Source: Saprospiraceae bacterium
GTDB lineage: Bacteria; Bacteroidota; Bacteroidia; Chitinophagales; Saprospiraceae
Assembly: GCA_028285545.1 (NCBI GenBank)
Contig: JANQPA010000071.1
Span: 1-55,717, forward strand
Length of the DNA: 55,717 nt
Reading direction: 5' to 3'
In this document: in pieces, positions 10,312 through 18,646 of the stretch
How the letters are laid out: each line of letters starts with the position of its first letter
Position numbering within the stretch: the stretch's first letter is position 1
Program-made: the position numbers and the translations under genes
Notes under the pieces: model-generated
Told to the model about the DNA's origin: nothing
Database searches by the model: none
The model's input: the letters and a program-made list of their open reading frames with translations, nothing else

Positions 10312-10695
10312 CTATTCTTTTGCTAGGGTCAAAAGCCTCTCTTTCCCTGCCTGATTCATTTTAATTACAAGGGTGTCATCTGAAATTTTTACCAATTCAA
10401 CTACCTTCTCAGTAGATGCTTGATTTAAGGTATCCGTGGTGTATAAATATTTAGATTTTAAGATATAGTGGCCGGCTTCCCTATAATTCAGAGTGCTTTC
10501 ATAATGATAAATGTTGTTTTGATCAAAAGAAAAACGAATTTTATCCAATTGAACATCTAAAGTTTTTCCTTCTTCTTGAAGCTTGGTAGCATTCCAGGCA
10601 CCAGCCAGGGATAAGGGTTCTTGATTGCTGCATGCTGTTATTATCATTAAACCTGGGATGAATAGCCGGAAAAACAGAAAAGGTCGAATTTTCAT
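10312..10695 (-). CDS. small lipocalin-like lipoprotein
   Basis: A 127-residue lipoprotein with lipobox ITAC (cysteine at residue 22). The mature part begins SLAGAWNATKLQEEGK and alternates short beta strands (IRFSFDQNNIYHYES, AGHYILKSKYLYTT, TLVIKMNQAG), the pattern of small lipocalin-like proteins that open with a 'L-x-G-x-W' segment. It has no catalytic motif. It is monocistronic between a terminator and an inverted repeat. The lipoprotein call is firm, the fold is inferred. Confidence 0.7.
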   Translation of the reverse strand: MKIRPFLFFRLFIPGLMIITACSNQEPLSLAGAWNATKLQEEGKTLDVQLDKIRFSFDQNNIYHYESTLNYREAGHYILKSKYLYTTDTLNQASTEKVVELVKISDDTLVIKMNQAGKERLLTLAKE

Positions 10696-10760
10696 TTTTC
10701 ATTCTTTTTATTTGCGAGATAGATATGATGCTTCTTTATCGGTAAATATGTCACTAATTA

Positions 10761-10810
10761 GAATGGGGACCAAATCGATAAAATCATGCTTTACGATTTG
10801 GTCCCCATTC
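10761..10810. repeat. 17-bp perfect inverted repeat
   Basis: GAATGGGGACCAAATCG (10761-10777) and its exact reverse complement (10794-10810) flank a 16-nt spacer, 21 bases beyond the stop of the NhaD gene. It could terminate that transcript, but neither side has a T tract, and the long spacer is also compatible with an operator or RNA-stability element. It lies between the NhaD stop and the start of the small lipoprotein gene. Confidence 0.6.
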
Positions 10811-10831
10811 AAAGTACAATCTATGACTATT

Positions 10832-12172
10832 TTATGAAAATAGTGGATTCATTAAGATGAATGTTATGGCTCCGGCTAAAAATCCAATGAGGGCCAGCCA
10901 TGACATCTTTTTGAAATACCAAATAAAATCTATTCTTTCCATTCCCATCGCTGCAACTCCTGCTGCAGAACCGATAATTAACATACTTCCACCTGTACCT
11001 GCAGAATATGCAATAAAATGCCATAGCTTACTATCCATTGGGAAGACGTCCATTGGATACATCCCCATGGAGGCTGCAACCAGCGGAACGTTGTCAATTA
11101 TGGCCGAGAGGAATCCTAATATAATTACCACCACATCCTGGTTGGGAATGGCTGCCTGAAGTTGTTCAGCCAGATTCATTAAAAACCCAGTATCTCCATG
11201 AGCTCCTTGCACCACAACGGATTCAAGGGCGGCCACTGCCATCAGAATTCCGAGGAAAAATATGATGCTGGATAGTTCGATCCGAGATAAGGCTTTATGG
11301 GCAGAATATTGTTGTCGACGTTCTTCCGTAAAATCTTCCTCTGGATGGATATATTCTGAAACCAGCCACACAACGCCTAATGAAAGCATCATTCCCATAT
11401 AAGGAGGTAAATGAGTCAATGATTTAAAAATAGGAACAAATATTAATCCACCTAAACCAACCATTAACATGGTTCGGCTACTAAGAAGTTTTTCTTCCTG
11501 CTTACCTTTTTCATGATCATAATCCGATCCCTCGAAAGTACCTTTAAAAGGTTTAAGAAATGAAGCAACAAAGGCTGGGACAGCGATACAAACGATCGAA
11601 GGAACAACTAAACGGGTGATTAAGCCCGGTGTAGATACCTTTTCACCTATCCAAAGCATGGTGGTTGTTACATCTCCAATTGGGGACCAGGCACCACCGG
11701 CATTGGCTCCAATCACGGCCATTGACACAAACCATAATCTGGTTTCTCTTTCTGGAATTAGACGGCGAAGTAAAGAAACTAGAACGATAGTAGAAGCAAG
11801 ATTATCAAGGGTTGCTGAAAGGAAAAAGGCCAAAACACAAATCAAATAAAGCATTGATGTTTTGCTTTTTGTTTTGATTCGGTTTGTTATGACTGCAAAT
11901 CCTTTATGCAAATCGATAAGTTCTACTATGGTCATTGCTCCAATTAGGAAAAACAGGATTTCTGCAGTTTTACCTAGATGATGTAATAAAACACCTTCTA
12001 GAGGAGCTACAGTATGGTGGTGATCCACCACGTCCGCATGTCCTAAAGAAATTAAAGCCCAACATAATGAGCCCATGAGCAAAGCTGGGACAGATTTATC
12101 AAGTTTGAGTGGATGTTCAAAGACAATGGTTATATAACCTAAAATGAAACAGAGTACTATACCTGTGAGCAT
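10832..12172 (-). CDS. nhaD: NhaD-type Na+/H+ antiporter
   Basis: A 446-residue polytopic inner-membrane protein with about a dozen hydrophobic segments. It carries family features of NhaD / the IT superfamily: the LGHADVVDHHHTV stretch near residue 43, ATLDNLASTIV near residue 118 and GANAGGAWSPIGDVTT near residue 157, followed later by AIIDNVPLVAASMGMYP and GTGGSMLIIGSAAGVAAMG, the paired substrate-site motifs. Its role would be sodium export in exchange for protons, consistent with a marine or salt-exposed lifestyle. It is transcribed alone, divergent from DusB. Confidence 0.88.
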   Translation of the reverse strand: MLTGIVLCFILGYITIVFEHPLKLDKSVPALLMGSLCWALISLGHADVVDHHHTVAPLEGVLLHHLGKTAEILFFLIGAMTIVELIDLHKGFAVITNRIKTKSKTSMLYLICVLAFFLSATLDNLASTIVLVSLLRRLIPERETRLWFVSMAVIGANAGGAWSPIGDVTTTMLWIGEKVSTPGLITRLVVPSIVCIAVPAFVASFLKPFKGTFEGSDYDHEKGKQEEKLLSSRTMLMVGLGGLIFVPIFKSLTHLPPYMGMMLSLGVVWLVSEYIHPEEDFTEERRQQYSAHKALSRIELSSIIFFLGILMAVAALESVVVQGAHGDTGFLMNLAEQLQAAIPNQDVVVIILGFLSAIIDNVPLVAASMGMYPMDVFPMDSKLWHFIAYSAGTGGSMLIIGSAAGVAAMGMERIDFIWYFKKMSWLALIGFLAGAITFILMNPLFS

Positions 12173-12514
12173 GTATGAAGTGTTTGACTGGTTTGGTAAT
12201 TCGTTTTGAGAACTTTTATGGGAAAATACTATTAGGTAGATTTCAAAAAAACCATTTTTTCTTCTACCAGTATGCTTACAAAAATATAATTTATTTCTTT
12301 CCTGCTAAGAAAAGCAGCAAATTTATTTTGCAAGGATTTATAATGGCTTTAATTCCAGGCATTTGGAAATTGTGCAGATGATTAAGGTGCTTTCTTTAAA
12401 ATATCTGTTTTAGAAGGCAAAAGGGTAGCCTTATCCTATAAAATTTTGTAATTTCGCCATCTGCTTTTGGTTTTAAGATTAAACCGATAGCGGGAACAGC
12501 AACTTTGATACATT
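12173..12514. other. divergent promoter region between nhaD and dus
   Basis: A 342-bp AT-rich gap between two divergently transcribed genes, so both promoters should be here. A sequence fitting the Bacteroidota -7 box TAnnTTTG on the minus strand (complement of CAAAAATA at 12279-12286) is visible, but no good -33 box stands at the right distance. No gene of credible composition was found. Confidence 0.4.
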
Positions 12515-13522
12515 ATGGTGAAAATTGGCAATATAGATTTAGGAGAATTCCCCTTGTTACTGGCGCCCATGGAGGATGTCAGTGATCCTCCTTTTAGAGC
12601 ACTTTGCAAACAGCAAGGTTGTGATATGATGTATACTGAGTTTATTTCCGTTGAAGGATTAATTCGGGATGCCTCTAAGAGTGTACAAAAGCTGGATATA
12701 TATGATGAAGAGCGGCCGATAGGAATTCAGATATTTGGGGCAGAGATGAGTTCCATGATGCGGGCTGCTGAAATAGTAGAAGAAGCACAGCCTGAAGTTT
12801 TGGATATCAATTATGGCTGTCCGGTTAAGAAGGTTGTTTGTAAAATGGCTGGTGCAGGTATTTTGCAGGACCTGGATAGAATGGTTCGCCTGACGGAAGC
12901 GGTGGTGAAATCTACCAAATTACCTGTGACTGTAAAGACCCGTTTAGGCTGGGATGATAATACAAAATACATTGAAGAAGTGGCCGAACGCCTCCAGGAT
13001 GTTGGCATCAAAGCTTTAAGTATCCACGGCCGCACCCGCAAGCAAATGTATAAGGGAGAAGCAGATTGGACATTAATTGGTAAAATCAAAGAAAACCCAC
13101 GTGTCCATATCCCCATTTTTGGTAATGGTGACATTGACAATCCTGAAAAGGCTAAATTATACAGGAATCGGTATGGGGTTGATGGGATTATGATTGGCAG
13201 AGCCAGCATTGGCTATCCCTGGATCTTTAGAGACATCAAGCATTATTTTAAAACAGGAGAAATTCTCCCTCCACCTAATATCCACCAGCGTGTTAGCGCT
13301 GTTAAACAGCATTTAATGCATTCAATTGAATGGAAAGGAGAGAAACTAGGAATATTGGAAATGCGCCGTCATTATACCAATTACTTCAGAGGATATCCTC
13401 ATATCAAACCCTTTCGCAAGGAATTGGTCACCTTAAGTAATCCGGATGACTTGCTAGGAGTTTTAAATAGGATAGAAGAGCATTATTCCCAGACAATTGT
13501 AAATGATTACTCTACCATTTAA
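12515..13522 (+). CDS. dusB: tRNA-dihydrouridine synthase (DusB-like)
   Basis: A 335-residue flavoenzyme of the usual length that reduces uridines in the D-loop of tRNA with FMN and NADPH. Visible family motifs are the N-terminal FPLLLAPMEDVSDPPFR, the catalytic cysteine C102 in INYGCPVKKV, the FMN-binding VKTRLGWDD and SIHGRTRKQMYKGEADW, and the phosphate-binding IFGNGDI and GVDGIMIGRASIGYPWIF near residues 205-235. The start at 12515 places the first strand correctly. It is followed 177 bp later by the CCA-adding enzyme, so two tRNA-maturation genes are neighbours; DusB subfamily assignment is by overall resemblance. Confidence 0.93.
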   Translation: MVKIGNIDLGEFPLLLAPMEDVSDPPFRALCKQQGCDMMYTEFISVEGLIRDASKSVQKLDIYDEERPIGIQIFGAEMSSMMRAAEIVEEAQPEVLDINYGCPVKKVVCKMAGAGILQDLDRMVRLTEAVVKSTKLPVTVKTRLGWDDNTKYIEEVAERLQDVGIKALSIHGRTRKQMYKGEADWTLIGKIKENPRVHIPIFGNGDIDNPEKAKLYRNRYGVDGIMIGRASIGYPWIFRDIKHYFKTGEILPPPNIHQRVSAVKQHLMHSIEWKGEKLGILEMRRHYTNYFRGYPHIKPFRKELVTLSNPDDLLGVLNRIEEHYSQTIVNDYSTI

Positions 13523-13699
13523 GAGTGTGCCAGGGTCTTACCTCTGGGTTTGATAAGGGGGCTATTTGGGATCTCAAAAGCAAATTCCAAATAAAAGCTA
13601 ATATCTAAAGACTTTGTTGATAAATTAGCAGCAAGAGGATTTTTTACCCTGTCGGTTTGGTAATTTTGATCATTCAACTACCGGTAAATTTTATAGCTA

Positions 13700-15121
13700 G
13701 TGGTATTCAATATACAAGAGAACGAGCGGAAAATTTTTTATTTAATTGGCGAAACTGCACAAGAATTGGGCTTTCCAGCCTATGTAGTGGGAGGTTACGT
13801 CAGAGATCGTTTATTGGCCCGCCCTTCAAAAGATATTGATATTGTATGTGTAGGGAGTGGCATCCAACTGGCTCAAAACGTAGCCGCAAAGCTTAGACCC
13901 ATCCCCAGGATTGCTATATACAAGCGTTTCGGTACGGCTATGATTAAGCATAAAAGCTTAGAAATTGAATTTGTAGGAGCACGCAAGGAATCTTACAGAT
14001 ATGATTCCAGGAAGCCTTCAGTAGAAGAAGGTACCCTTGAGGATGATCAGAATAGAAGAGACTTTACCATCAATGCACTTGCCGTAAGTTTAAATGATGA
14101 AGATTATGGGTATATTTTAGATCCCTTTGGTGGATTACAACATCTAGAACAGAAACTAATAAAAACTCCACTGGAGCCGGATAAGACTTTCATTGATGAT
14201 CCATTGCGGATGATGCGGGCCATTCGATTTTCTACTCAGCTAGATTTTATTATTGACCCGGAAACTTTTCATGCCATAAAGCTCAATAAAAATAGAATAA
14301 ATATAGTTTCTCAAGAACGCATTATAACCGAACTCAACAAGATCATTTCTGCTCCTAAACCTTCAATTGGGTTTAAGCTTTTATTCCAATCAGGATTATT
14401 ACAGATTATTTTCCCGGAATTGGTGGCAATGCAGGGGGTTGATGTGAAAAATGGCCGAGCTCATAAAGATAATTTTTATCATACCCTCCAGGTACTCGAT
14501 AATATCAGCAAAAAAACTAATGATTTGTGGTTGCGATGGAGCGCTCTGTTGCATGATATTGGAAAGCCTATTACAAAAAGATGGGATGACGAGCAAGGCT
14601 GGACTTTTCACGGCCATGAGGCAGTTGGTGCCAATATGGTTCCCAGGATTTTCCGCAGGATGCGCCTACCCATGGATCATAAAATGAAATTTGTACAAAA
14701 AATGGTCCAATTGCATCAACGCCCCATCAGCTTGACCAAAGATAATATCACCGACTCTGCTATTCGTCGGCTGGTTTTTGAAGCTGGAGAAGATATAGAT
14801 TTATTGATGCAATTATGTGAAGCAGATATTACCTCCAAAAATCCTAAAAAGGTAACTCGTTATCTGGAAAATTACGAAATGGTAAGAGGAAGGATCAGTG
14901 AGGTGGAAGAAAAGGACAGATTACGCAATTGGCAACCTCCGGTATCTGGCGAATTAATCATGGAAACATTTAATATTTCACCTTCAAAGGAAGTGGGTAT
15001 TATCAAAACAGCAATTCGCGAGGCCATCCTAGATGGAGATATTCCTAATGAATACGAGGCTGCTTATCAGTTTATGCTTCAAAAGGGAAAAGAACTGGGT
15101 TTGGTAAAGGTTGATGTATAA
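13700..15121 (+). CDS. cca: CCA-adding tRNA nucleotidyltransferase with HD domain
   Basis: A 473-residue class II nucleotidyltransferase. The head has VVGGYVRDRLL (residues 29-39) and the metal-binding D-x-D in SKDIDIV (residues 43-49), followed by the RRDFTINALA motif and the DPLRMMRAIRFSTQL motif of the neck domain. A C-terminal HD phosphohydrolase domain follows (HTLQVLDNI, LLHDIGKP, FHGHEAVG), a common fusion in Bacteroidota. It adds the 3' CCA to tRNAs. The start is a GTG at 13700; a stop lies two codons upstream, so no earlier start exists. It ends 46 bp from a tRNA-Gly gene that lacks an encoded CCA. Confidence 0.93.
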   Translation: MVFNIQENERKIFYLIGETAQELGFPAYVVGGYVRDRLLARPSKDIDIVCVGSGIQLAQNVAAKLRPIPRIAIYKRFGTAMIKHKSLEIEFVGARKESYRYDSRKPSVEEGTLEDDQNRRDFTINALAVSLNDEDYGYILDPFGGLQHLEQKLIKTPLEPDKTFIDDPLRMMRAIRFSTQLDFIIDPETFHAIKLNKNRINIVSQERIITELNKIISAPKPSIGFKLLFQSGLLQIIFPELVAMQGVDVKNGRAHKDNFYHTLQVLDNISKKTNDLWLRWSALLHDIGKPITKRWDDEQGWTFHGHEAVGANMVPRIFRRMRLPMDHKMKFVQKMVQLHQRPISLTKDNITDSAIRRLVFEAGEDIDLLMQLCEADITSKNPKKVTRYLENYEMVRGRISEVEEKDRLRNWQPPVSGELIMETFNISPSKEVGIIKTAIREAILDGDIPNEYEAAYQFMLQKGKELGLVKVDV

Positions 15122-15125
15122 AAAA

Positions 15126-15158
15126 AGCGAAAAGACATAATTAAGATATCTTTTCGCT
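15126..15158. terminator. hairpin between cca and tRNA-Gly
   Basis: A 10-bp stem (AGCGAAAAGA / TCTTTTCGCT) with a 13-nt spacer lies between the convergent CCA-adding enzyme and tRNA-Gly genes. An A run precedes it on the plus strand, giving a T run for the tRNA (minus-strand) transcript. Confidence 0.75.
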
Positions 15159-15166
15159 AAAACTAG

Positions 15167-15239
15167 AGCGGATGACGAGATTCGAACCCGCGACCTCAAC
15201 CTTGGCAAGGTTGCGCTCTACCAGCTGAGCTACATCCGC
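15167..15239 (-). tRNA. tRNA-Gly(GCC)
   Basis: A 73-nt cloverleaf on the minus strand: acceptor GCGGATG / CATCCGC, D-arm with AGCTCAGCTGGTAGAGC, anticodon arm CAACCTTGCCAAGGTTG with anticodon GCC, T-arm with GGTTCGAATC, and U73 as discriminator, as expected for glycine. CCA is not encoded (the next bases are CTA). An identical copy lies at 37245-37317. A Bacteroidota-type promoter stands just upstream. Confidence 0.97.
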
Positions 15240-15255
15240 TTTTAAAATAGTGAGG

Positions 15256-15286
15256 CAAATGTAAGAAGGACATTCGAAAAAAACAA
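15256..15286 (-). promoter_or_regulatory. Bacteroidota-type promoter of tRNA-Gly
   Basis: On the minus strand, TTG (complement of 15284-15286), a 20-nt spacer, then TACATTTG (complement of 15256-15263), a perfect match to the TAnnTTTG -7 box. It lies 17 bases upstream of the mature tRNA end. Confidence 0.75.
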
Positions 15287-15455
15287 CATCCTATTTTAAA
15301 AATTACTGTAGATAAAATAATTCTTAAAAAAATCATAGTTGTCGTTTCCTTCCATTTATCTTCAATTCCTTTTTGGGGAGTTAAGTTTTTTGTTGGGAAG
15401 TTTTAATATTTGTTGCTGTTCAAAAAGATACCTAATCACAAAATTAAGCTAAGTC

Positions 15456-16187
15456 ATGAGACCTAAAGAACAAATTTATAGTAATTATACTGAGGAAGAT
15501 TTCTCCGTTTGGTCAATACTCTTTGATCGACAAATGGAACAGCTGAATGGAAGAGTAGCCAAAGAGTTTTTGGAGGCATTGGAAGTCATCCAGTTTAATA
15601 GGAATGAAATTCCAGAGTTCAAAAAAGTCAATGAAATTCTTGCCACCACGACAGGTTGGGAACTTAAAACAGTTCCAAATATTAGTCCGGCAAAAGAATT
15701 TTTTCAACTCCTGGCCCAAAAAAAATTCACCGCCACCTGTTGGCTTAGAAAGATGAGTGAACTAGATTACTTAGAGGAGCCGGATATGTTTCATGACGTG
15801 TTTGCCCATACTCCCTTGTTATCCAATAAAGCCTATACCGACTTTTTCCATAAAATGGGACTCCTGGCCGAAAAGTATATCGATAAAGAAGAAATTATTT
15901 TAAAATTGCAAAGACTTTATTGGTTTACCATTGAATTTGGTCTTATCAGGTCTGAAGGGCAAATAAAAATTTATGGGGCTGGCATTATCTCTTCTAAAGG
16001 AGAAACCATCCATGCCCTAAGTAATGATTCCATAAAGCATGATTTTGACATCTCAAAAATCTATGAGCACGACTTCCGAACGGATGTTATCCAGGAAGAA
16101 TATTATGTCATAGATTCTTTCGAACAGCTTTCAGGATCAATGGACCAGATTGAAGCTGCATTATTTGAAGAGGTCAAACTTGACTAG
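15456..16187 (+). CDS. phhA: phenylalanine 4-monooxygenase
   Basis: A 243-residue bacterial-type pterin-dependent aromatic amino acid hydroxylase, converting phenylalanine to tyrosine. The non-heme iron ligands are visible as H113 and H118 in HDVFAHTP and E160 in LYWFTIEFGLI, and the substrate/pterin region has ATCWLRKM and YLEEPDMFHD. Length fits the compact bacterial enzyme without a regulatory domain. The 215-bp upstream gap is AT-rich. Its 3' end overlaps the convergent RidA gene by 14 bp. Confidence 0.94.
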   Translation: MRPKEQIYSNYTEEDFSVWSILFDRQMEQLNGRVAKEFLEALEVIQFNRNEIPEFKKVNEILATTTGWELKTVPNISPAKEFFQLLAQKKFTATCWLRKMSELDYLEEPDMFHDVFAHTPLLSNKAYTDFFHKMGLLAEKYIDKEEIILKLQRLYWFTIEFGLIRSEGQIKIYGAGIISSKGETIHALSNDSIKHDFDISKIYEHDFRTDVIQEEYYVIDSFEQLSGSMDQIEAALFEEVKLD

Positions 16188-16551
16188 CAATAACTTCCAT
16201 CTCGATTAGAAAGCCATAATGTAATTCTTTCGTAGGTACGACTGCCCGCGCTGGTTTATGACTGCCAAAATATTCGCCATAAATCTCATTGACTTTGCCC
16301 CAAAGAGATATGTCGGAAATATAAACCGTGCTTTTGAGTACATTGTTTAGGTCACTACCAGCGGCTTCCAGGATTGCTTTGACATTGTCCAGGACTTGCC
16401 TTGCCTGTTCTTCAATCGAACCGTTTATCTTTTCACCGGAAGCGGTAACGGGTAATTGACCAGAAACAAAAACCAGGCCATTGTAAGTGATGGCTTGAGA
16501 ATAATGTCCTGCTGGAGTAGCAGCTTTATTGGTACTTATTGGATAGATCAT
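16174..16551 (-). CDS. ridA: RidA family deaminase
   Basis: A 125-residue protein of the YjgF/RidA (2-iminopropanoate deaminase) family that hydrolyses reactive enamine/imine intermediates of PLP enzymes. The N-terminal AGHYSQAITYNGLVFVSGQLP, the central EEQARQVLDNVKAILEAAGSDLNNVLKSTVYI and the final PARAVVPTKELHYGFLIEMEVIA with the substrate-binding arginine are all typical. It starts six bases after the stop of the upstream helical-repeat gene on the same strand, so it is probably co-transcribed with it. Confidence 0.93.
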   Translation of the reverse strand: MIYPISTNKAATPAGHYSQAITYNGLVFVSGQLPVTASGEKINGSIEEQARQVLDNVKAILEAAGSDLNNVLKSTVYISDISLWGKVNEIYGEYFGSHKPARAVVPTKELHYGFLIEMEVIASQV

Positions 16552-16557
16552 AAATGC

Positions 16558-18012
16558 TTAAGGTTTTTCAGGTAAAAAATTAAATAAAAATTCCCACAAG
16601 GCTTCATAGGGTATAATTTCAACTTCATAATCTTGTTTGGATTCTTGAATAGGCATTGAATTTAATTTTTCAATAAAATCCGTTGAATGTCTTCGGACGC
16701 CTACCTGATTAAAATGTCCCTTTTCCAACGTGAGGAGCATCCGGATGAAACAGTTGCTCCGAAAAGTTTCGTCTTGTCTTAAATATCTGTAAGCATATTG
16801 ATTCAAGGCGTCGGTATTTTCAATCACCTTATCAAATTTTCCTCTGCGAATATACTCCAGGGTTCGGATGATTAAAATGTTGATGTTCATTCCTCTTTTG
16901 TCTTTGGAGTATTTGGGCACCTCATTCAATAATTTTCCCAATCGGAGTTTACTCCCGGTCATGATCTTTGCATAGGCCTCATAAATTTGCCAGGTTTCAA
17001 CATCACGGGGAGTATTTTTGAATTCAGTATTGATGCGTTCAGAAATTTCCAAGGCCCTTTCGTATTCTCCTGTATGAAAGTGGATTATGGCTTTAAATTG
17101 CATGGCCTTGATCCAGTTGGTTTGCCCAGGTTTGAAAAGGACAATACATTCCTTCAAAACCTCCTCTGCTTCATCAAATTCCTTGTTGATAATATGCCCT
17201 GGAATCTTTTTAAAATTGAAACCAAAAATTGCAGGCGCGGGAACTTCATATGGCAGGGCATCTAATTTTTTTAGCATTCGATTACATGCCTCAGTAACTG
17301 CAAGATGATTATTATTCATCTGATGCCAAATAACAATTACATTCCCAGCAAGATACAGGAGCCAATAGGTGCTGTATTTATCAACAATTTCCTCAGCTTT
17401 TTTTACAAAACGCTCAATACGCTCCAACTCCTCCCTTTTATGCTGCTTTTTGGTTTGCAATAAAGCTAAATAGCAAAACATATCTTCCACTTCCATCTCT
17501 TTTTCAATGAGCTCAGTGCTCTTCGTCAATATTTTGCTATATTTTAGGAATTGTGATTTGTTAGGTTCAACCGTTGCGAAATAAATTTTTAATTCCCTGG
17601 CAAAAGGAACAGTTATTTCCAAAAAATGATATTTCTCTGCTTGTTTGATGGCCTTCCGAGCAATCTCTTTTGCGGCTTTTCTCTTTCTACTCGTTGATAG
17701 AATTTTATATACTAAAAATAATCTATAAGTTATAAAGAAAGCCTTTCTATAATCTGTTCTATAATTTTGATCAAGAAATAATAATGTATTCATTAATCTT
17801 TGTGAAAGCTTATCCTTAATGCCATTTAAATAGATTTTACCATATTCACTGTTGGGAAAAAGATAGTTAATGGCTTCTTCATTTGACTTTACTTTTTTAT
17901 TTTTAATCAAATGATATAATTTACCAGCTTGATCCTGATCCTCCCCAATAAGTTTTAAATGTCTAACCTTTAGTGGGCTTACCAATTCACATAATTCTAT
18001 TATTGAATCCAT
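16558..18012 (-). CDS. helical-repeat protein, paralogue 1 of an unnamed family
   Basis: A 484-residue protein I do not recognise. It appears almost entirely alpha-helical, with no signal peptide, membrane segment or catalytic motif, and resembles TPR-type superhelical proteins. Two further paralogues lie at 18647-20098 and 20527-21993. All three share an N-terminal block of about 70 residues (SPLKVRHLKLIGEDQDQ..KLYHLIKNKKV..EEAINYLF), a GMNINILII block near residue 375, an RSNCF/RSRHF block near 425 and a C-terminal signature KQD(Y/F)EVE(I/V)(I/V)PYExLWxF. The block order is constant, so this is one full-length family amplified locally. RidA follows in the same operon. Possible roles are a peptide- or protein-sensing scaffold; this is inference only. 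Confidence 0.75.
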   Translation of the reverse strand: MDSIIELCELVSPLKVRHLKLIGEDQDQAGKLYHLIKNKKVKSNEEAINYLFPNSEYGKIYLNGIKDKLSQRLMNTLLFLDQNYRTDYRKAFFITYRLFLVYKILSTSRKRKAAKEIARKAIKQAEKYHFLEITVPFARELKIYFATVEPNKSQFLKYSKILTKSTELIEKEMEVEDMFCYLALLQTKKQHKREELERIERFVKKAEEIVDKYSTYWLLYLAGNVIVIWHQMNNNHLAVTEACNRMLKKLDALPYEVPAPAIFGFNFKKIPGHIINKEFDEAEEVLKECIVLFKPGQTNWIKAMQFKAIIHFHTGEYERALEISERINTEFKNTPRDVETWQIYEAYAKIMTGSKLRLGKLLNEVPKYSKDKRGMNINILIIRTLEYIRRGKFDKVIENTDALNQYAYRYLRQDETFRSNCFIRMLLTLEKGHFNQVGVRRHSTDFIEKLNSMPIQESKQDYEVEIIPYEALWEFLFNFLPEKP

Positions 18013-18212
18013 ATTCTGTGGATAGATTTACTATATTTTTTTGTTGATTATCAGATAGTTATTTAGAGAACATAAAAAAAAGCTGTATTTTTAAGGGTAT
18101 TTTTCATATTTGAACAATGAAATTGTTTTTTCGGAATGACAATATATTTTTGTTCTTGGAAAAGTTCGTATTTAATTTTTTAATAACTCTATAACGAATA
18201 GGGATAGGGGAT

Positions 18213-18265
18213 CGTATTTTTATTTTTCAAAATCAGCTATTTGTAAATTAAAAAATAAAAATACG
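18213..18265. repeat. 15-bp AT-rich perfect inverted repeat
   Basis: CGTATTTTTATTTTT (18213-18227) and its exact complement AAAAATAAAAATACG (18251-18265) flank a 23-nt loop. A TTGTTTTTT run follows on the plus strand. It may be a terminator-like or operator structure in the leader of paralogue 1. Confidence 0.55.
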
Positions 18266-18585
18266 TTGTTTTTTACCATATTTTTTAGAAGGATGGATTG
18301 TAATTGAAGGCTTAAATAAGCTTGATACCTTTAATAGGCATTCAATTATTAATCCTAAATTCTGAAAAATTATGGGCATTGTTGAACTAATTATTACTGG
18401 TTGTGTGGTTATTGAAGATATTTTAGGATGGTGATCAATATCTTAGAATTTCTTTATTAAATGATCGCCTCTAAGTAAGTAAACACGCAAGCGAGATTTA
18501 CACGCGTCTCAAACCGAACTAAAGCTAAAGAAAATTAAATAAGACGACCTTATTAAAATAATATTTTTTGATAACCAGTATATAT

Positions 18586-18619
18586 GGCATATTCCTTAAT
18601 GTAAGGAGTATGCCTTTTT
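18586..18619 (+). terminator. plus-strand Rho-independent terminator
   Basis: A 13-bp stem (GGCATATTCCTTA / TAAGGAGTATGCC, one G-U pair) with a 3-nt loop, followed directly by TTTTT on the plus strand. No plus-strand protein gene precedes it. It also lies 28 bases from the stop of the minus-strand paralogue 2, but lacks a T run in that direction. Confidence 0.7.
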
Positions 18620-18646
18620 ATCATAATGGATAAAAATTAATCAACT

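Larger units (their letters stand above)
18013..18646. other. 634-bp intergenic region with strong hairpins
   Basis: A very AT-rich gap between helical-repeat paralogues 1 and 2. It holds a small stem at 18113-18127 followed by T's, a perfect 15-bp AT-only-plus-CG inverted repeat at 18213-18265 and a plus-strand terminator at 18586-18619. Only tiny reading frames are present (for example 20 codons at 18372). Regulatory or small-RNA content is possible; no protein gene can be supported. Confidence 0.5.
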
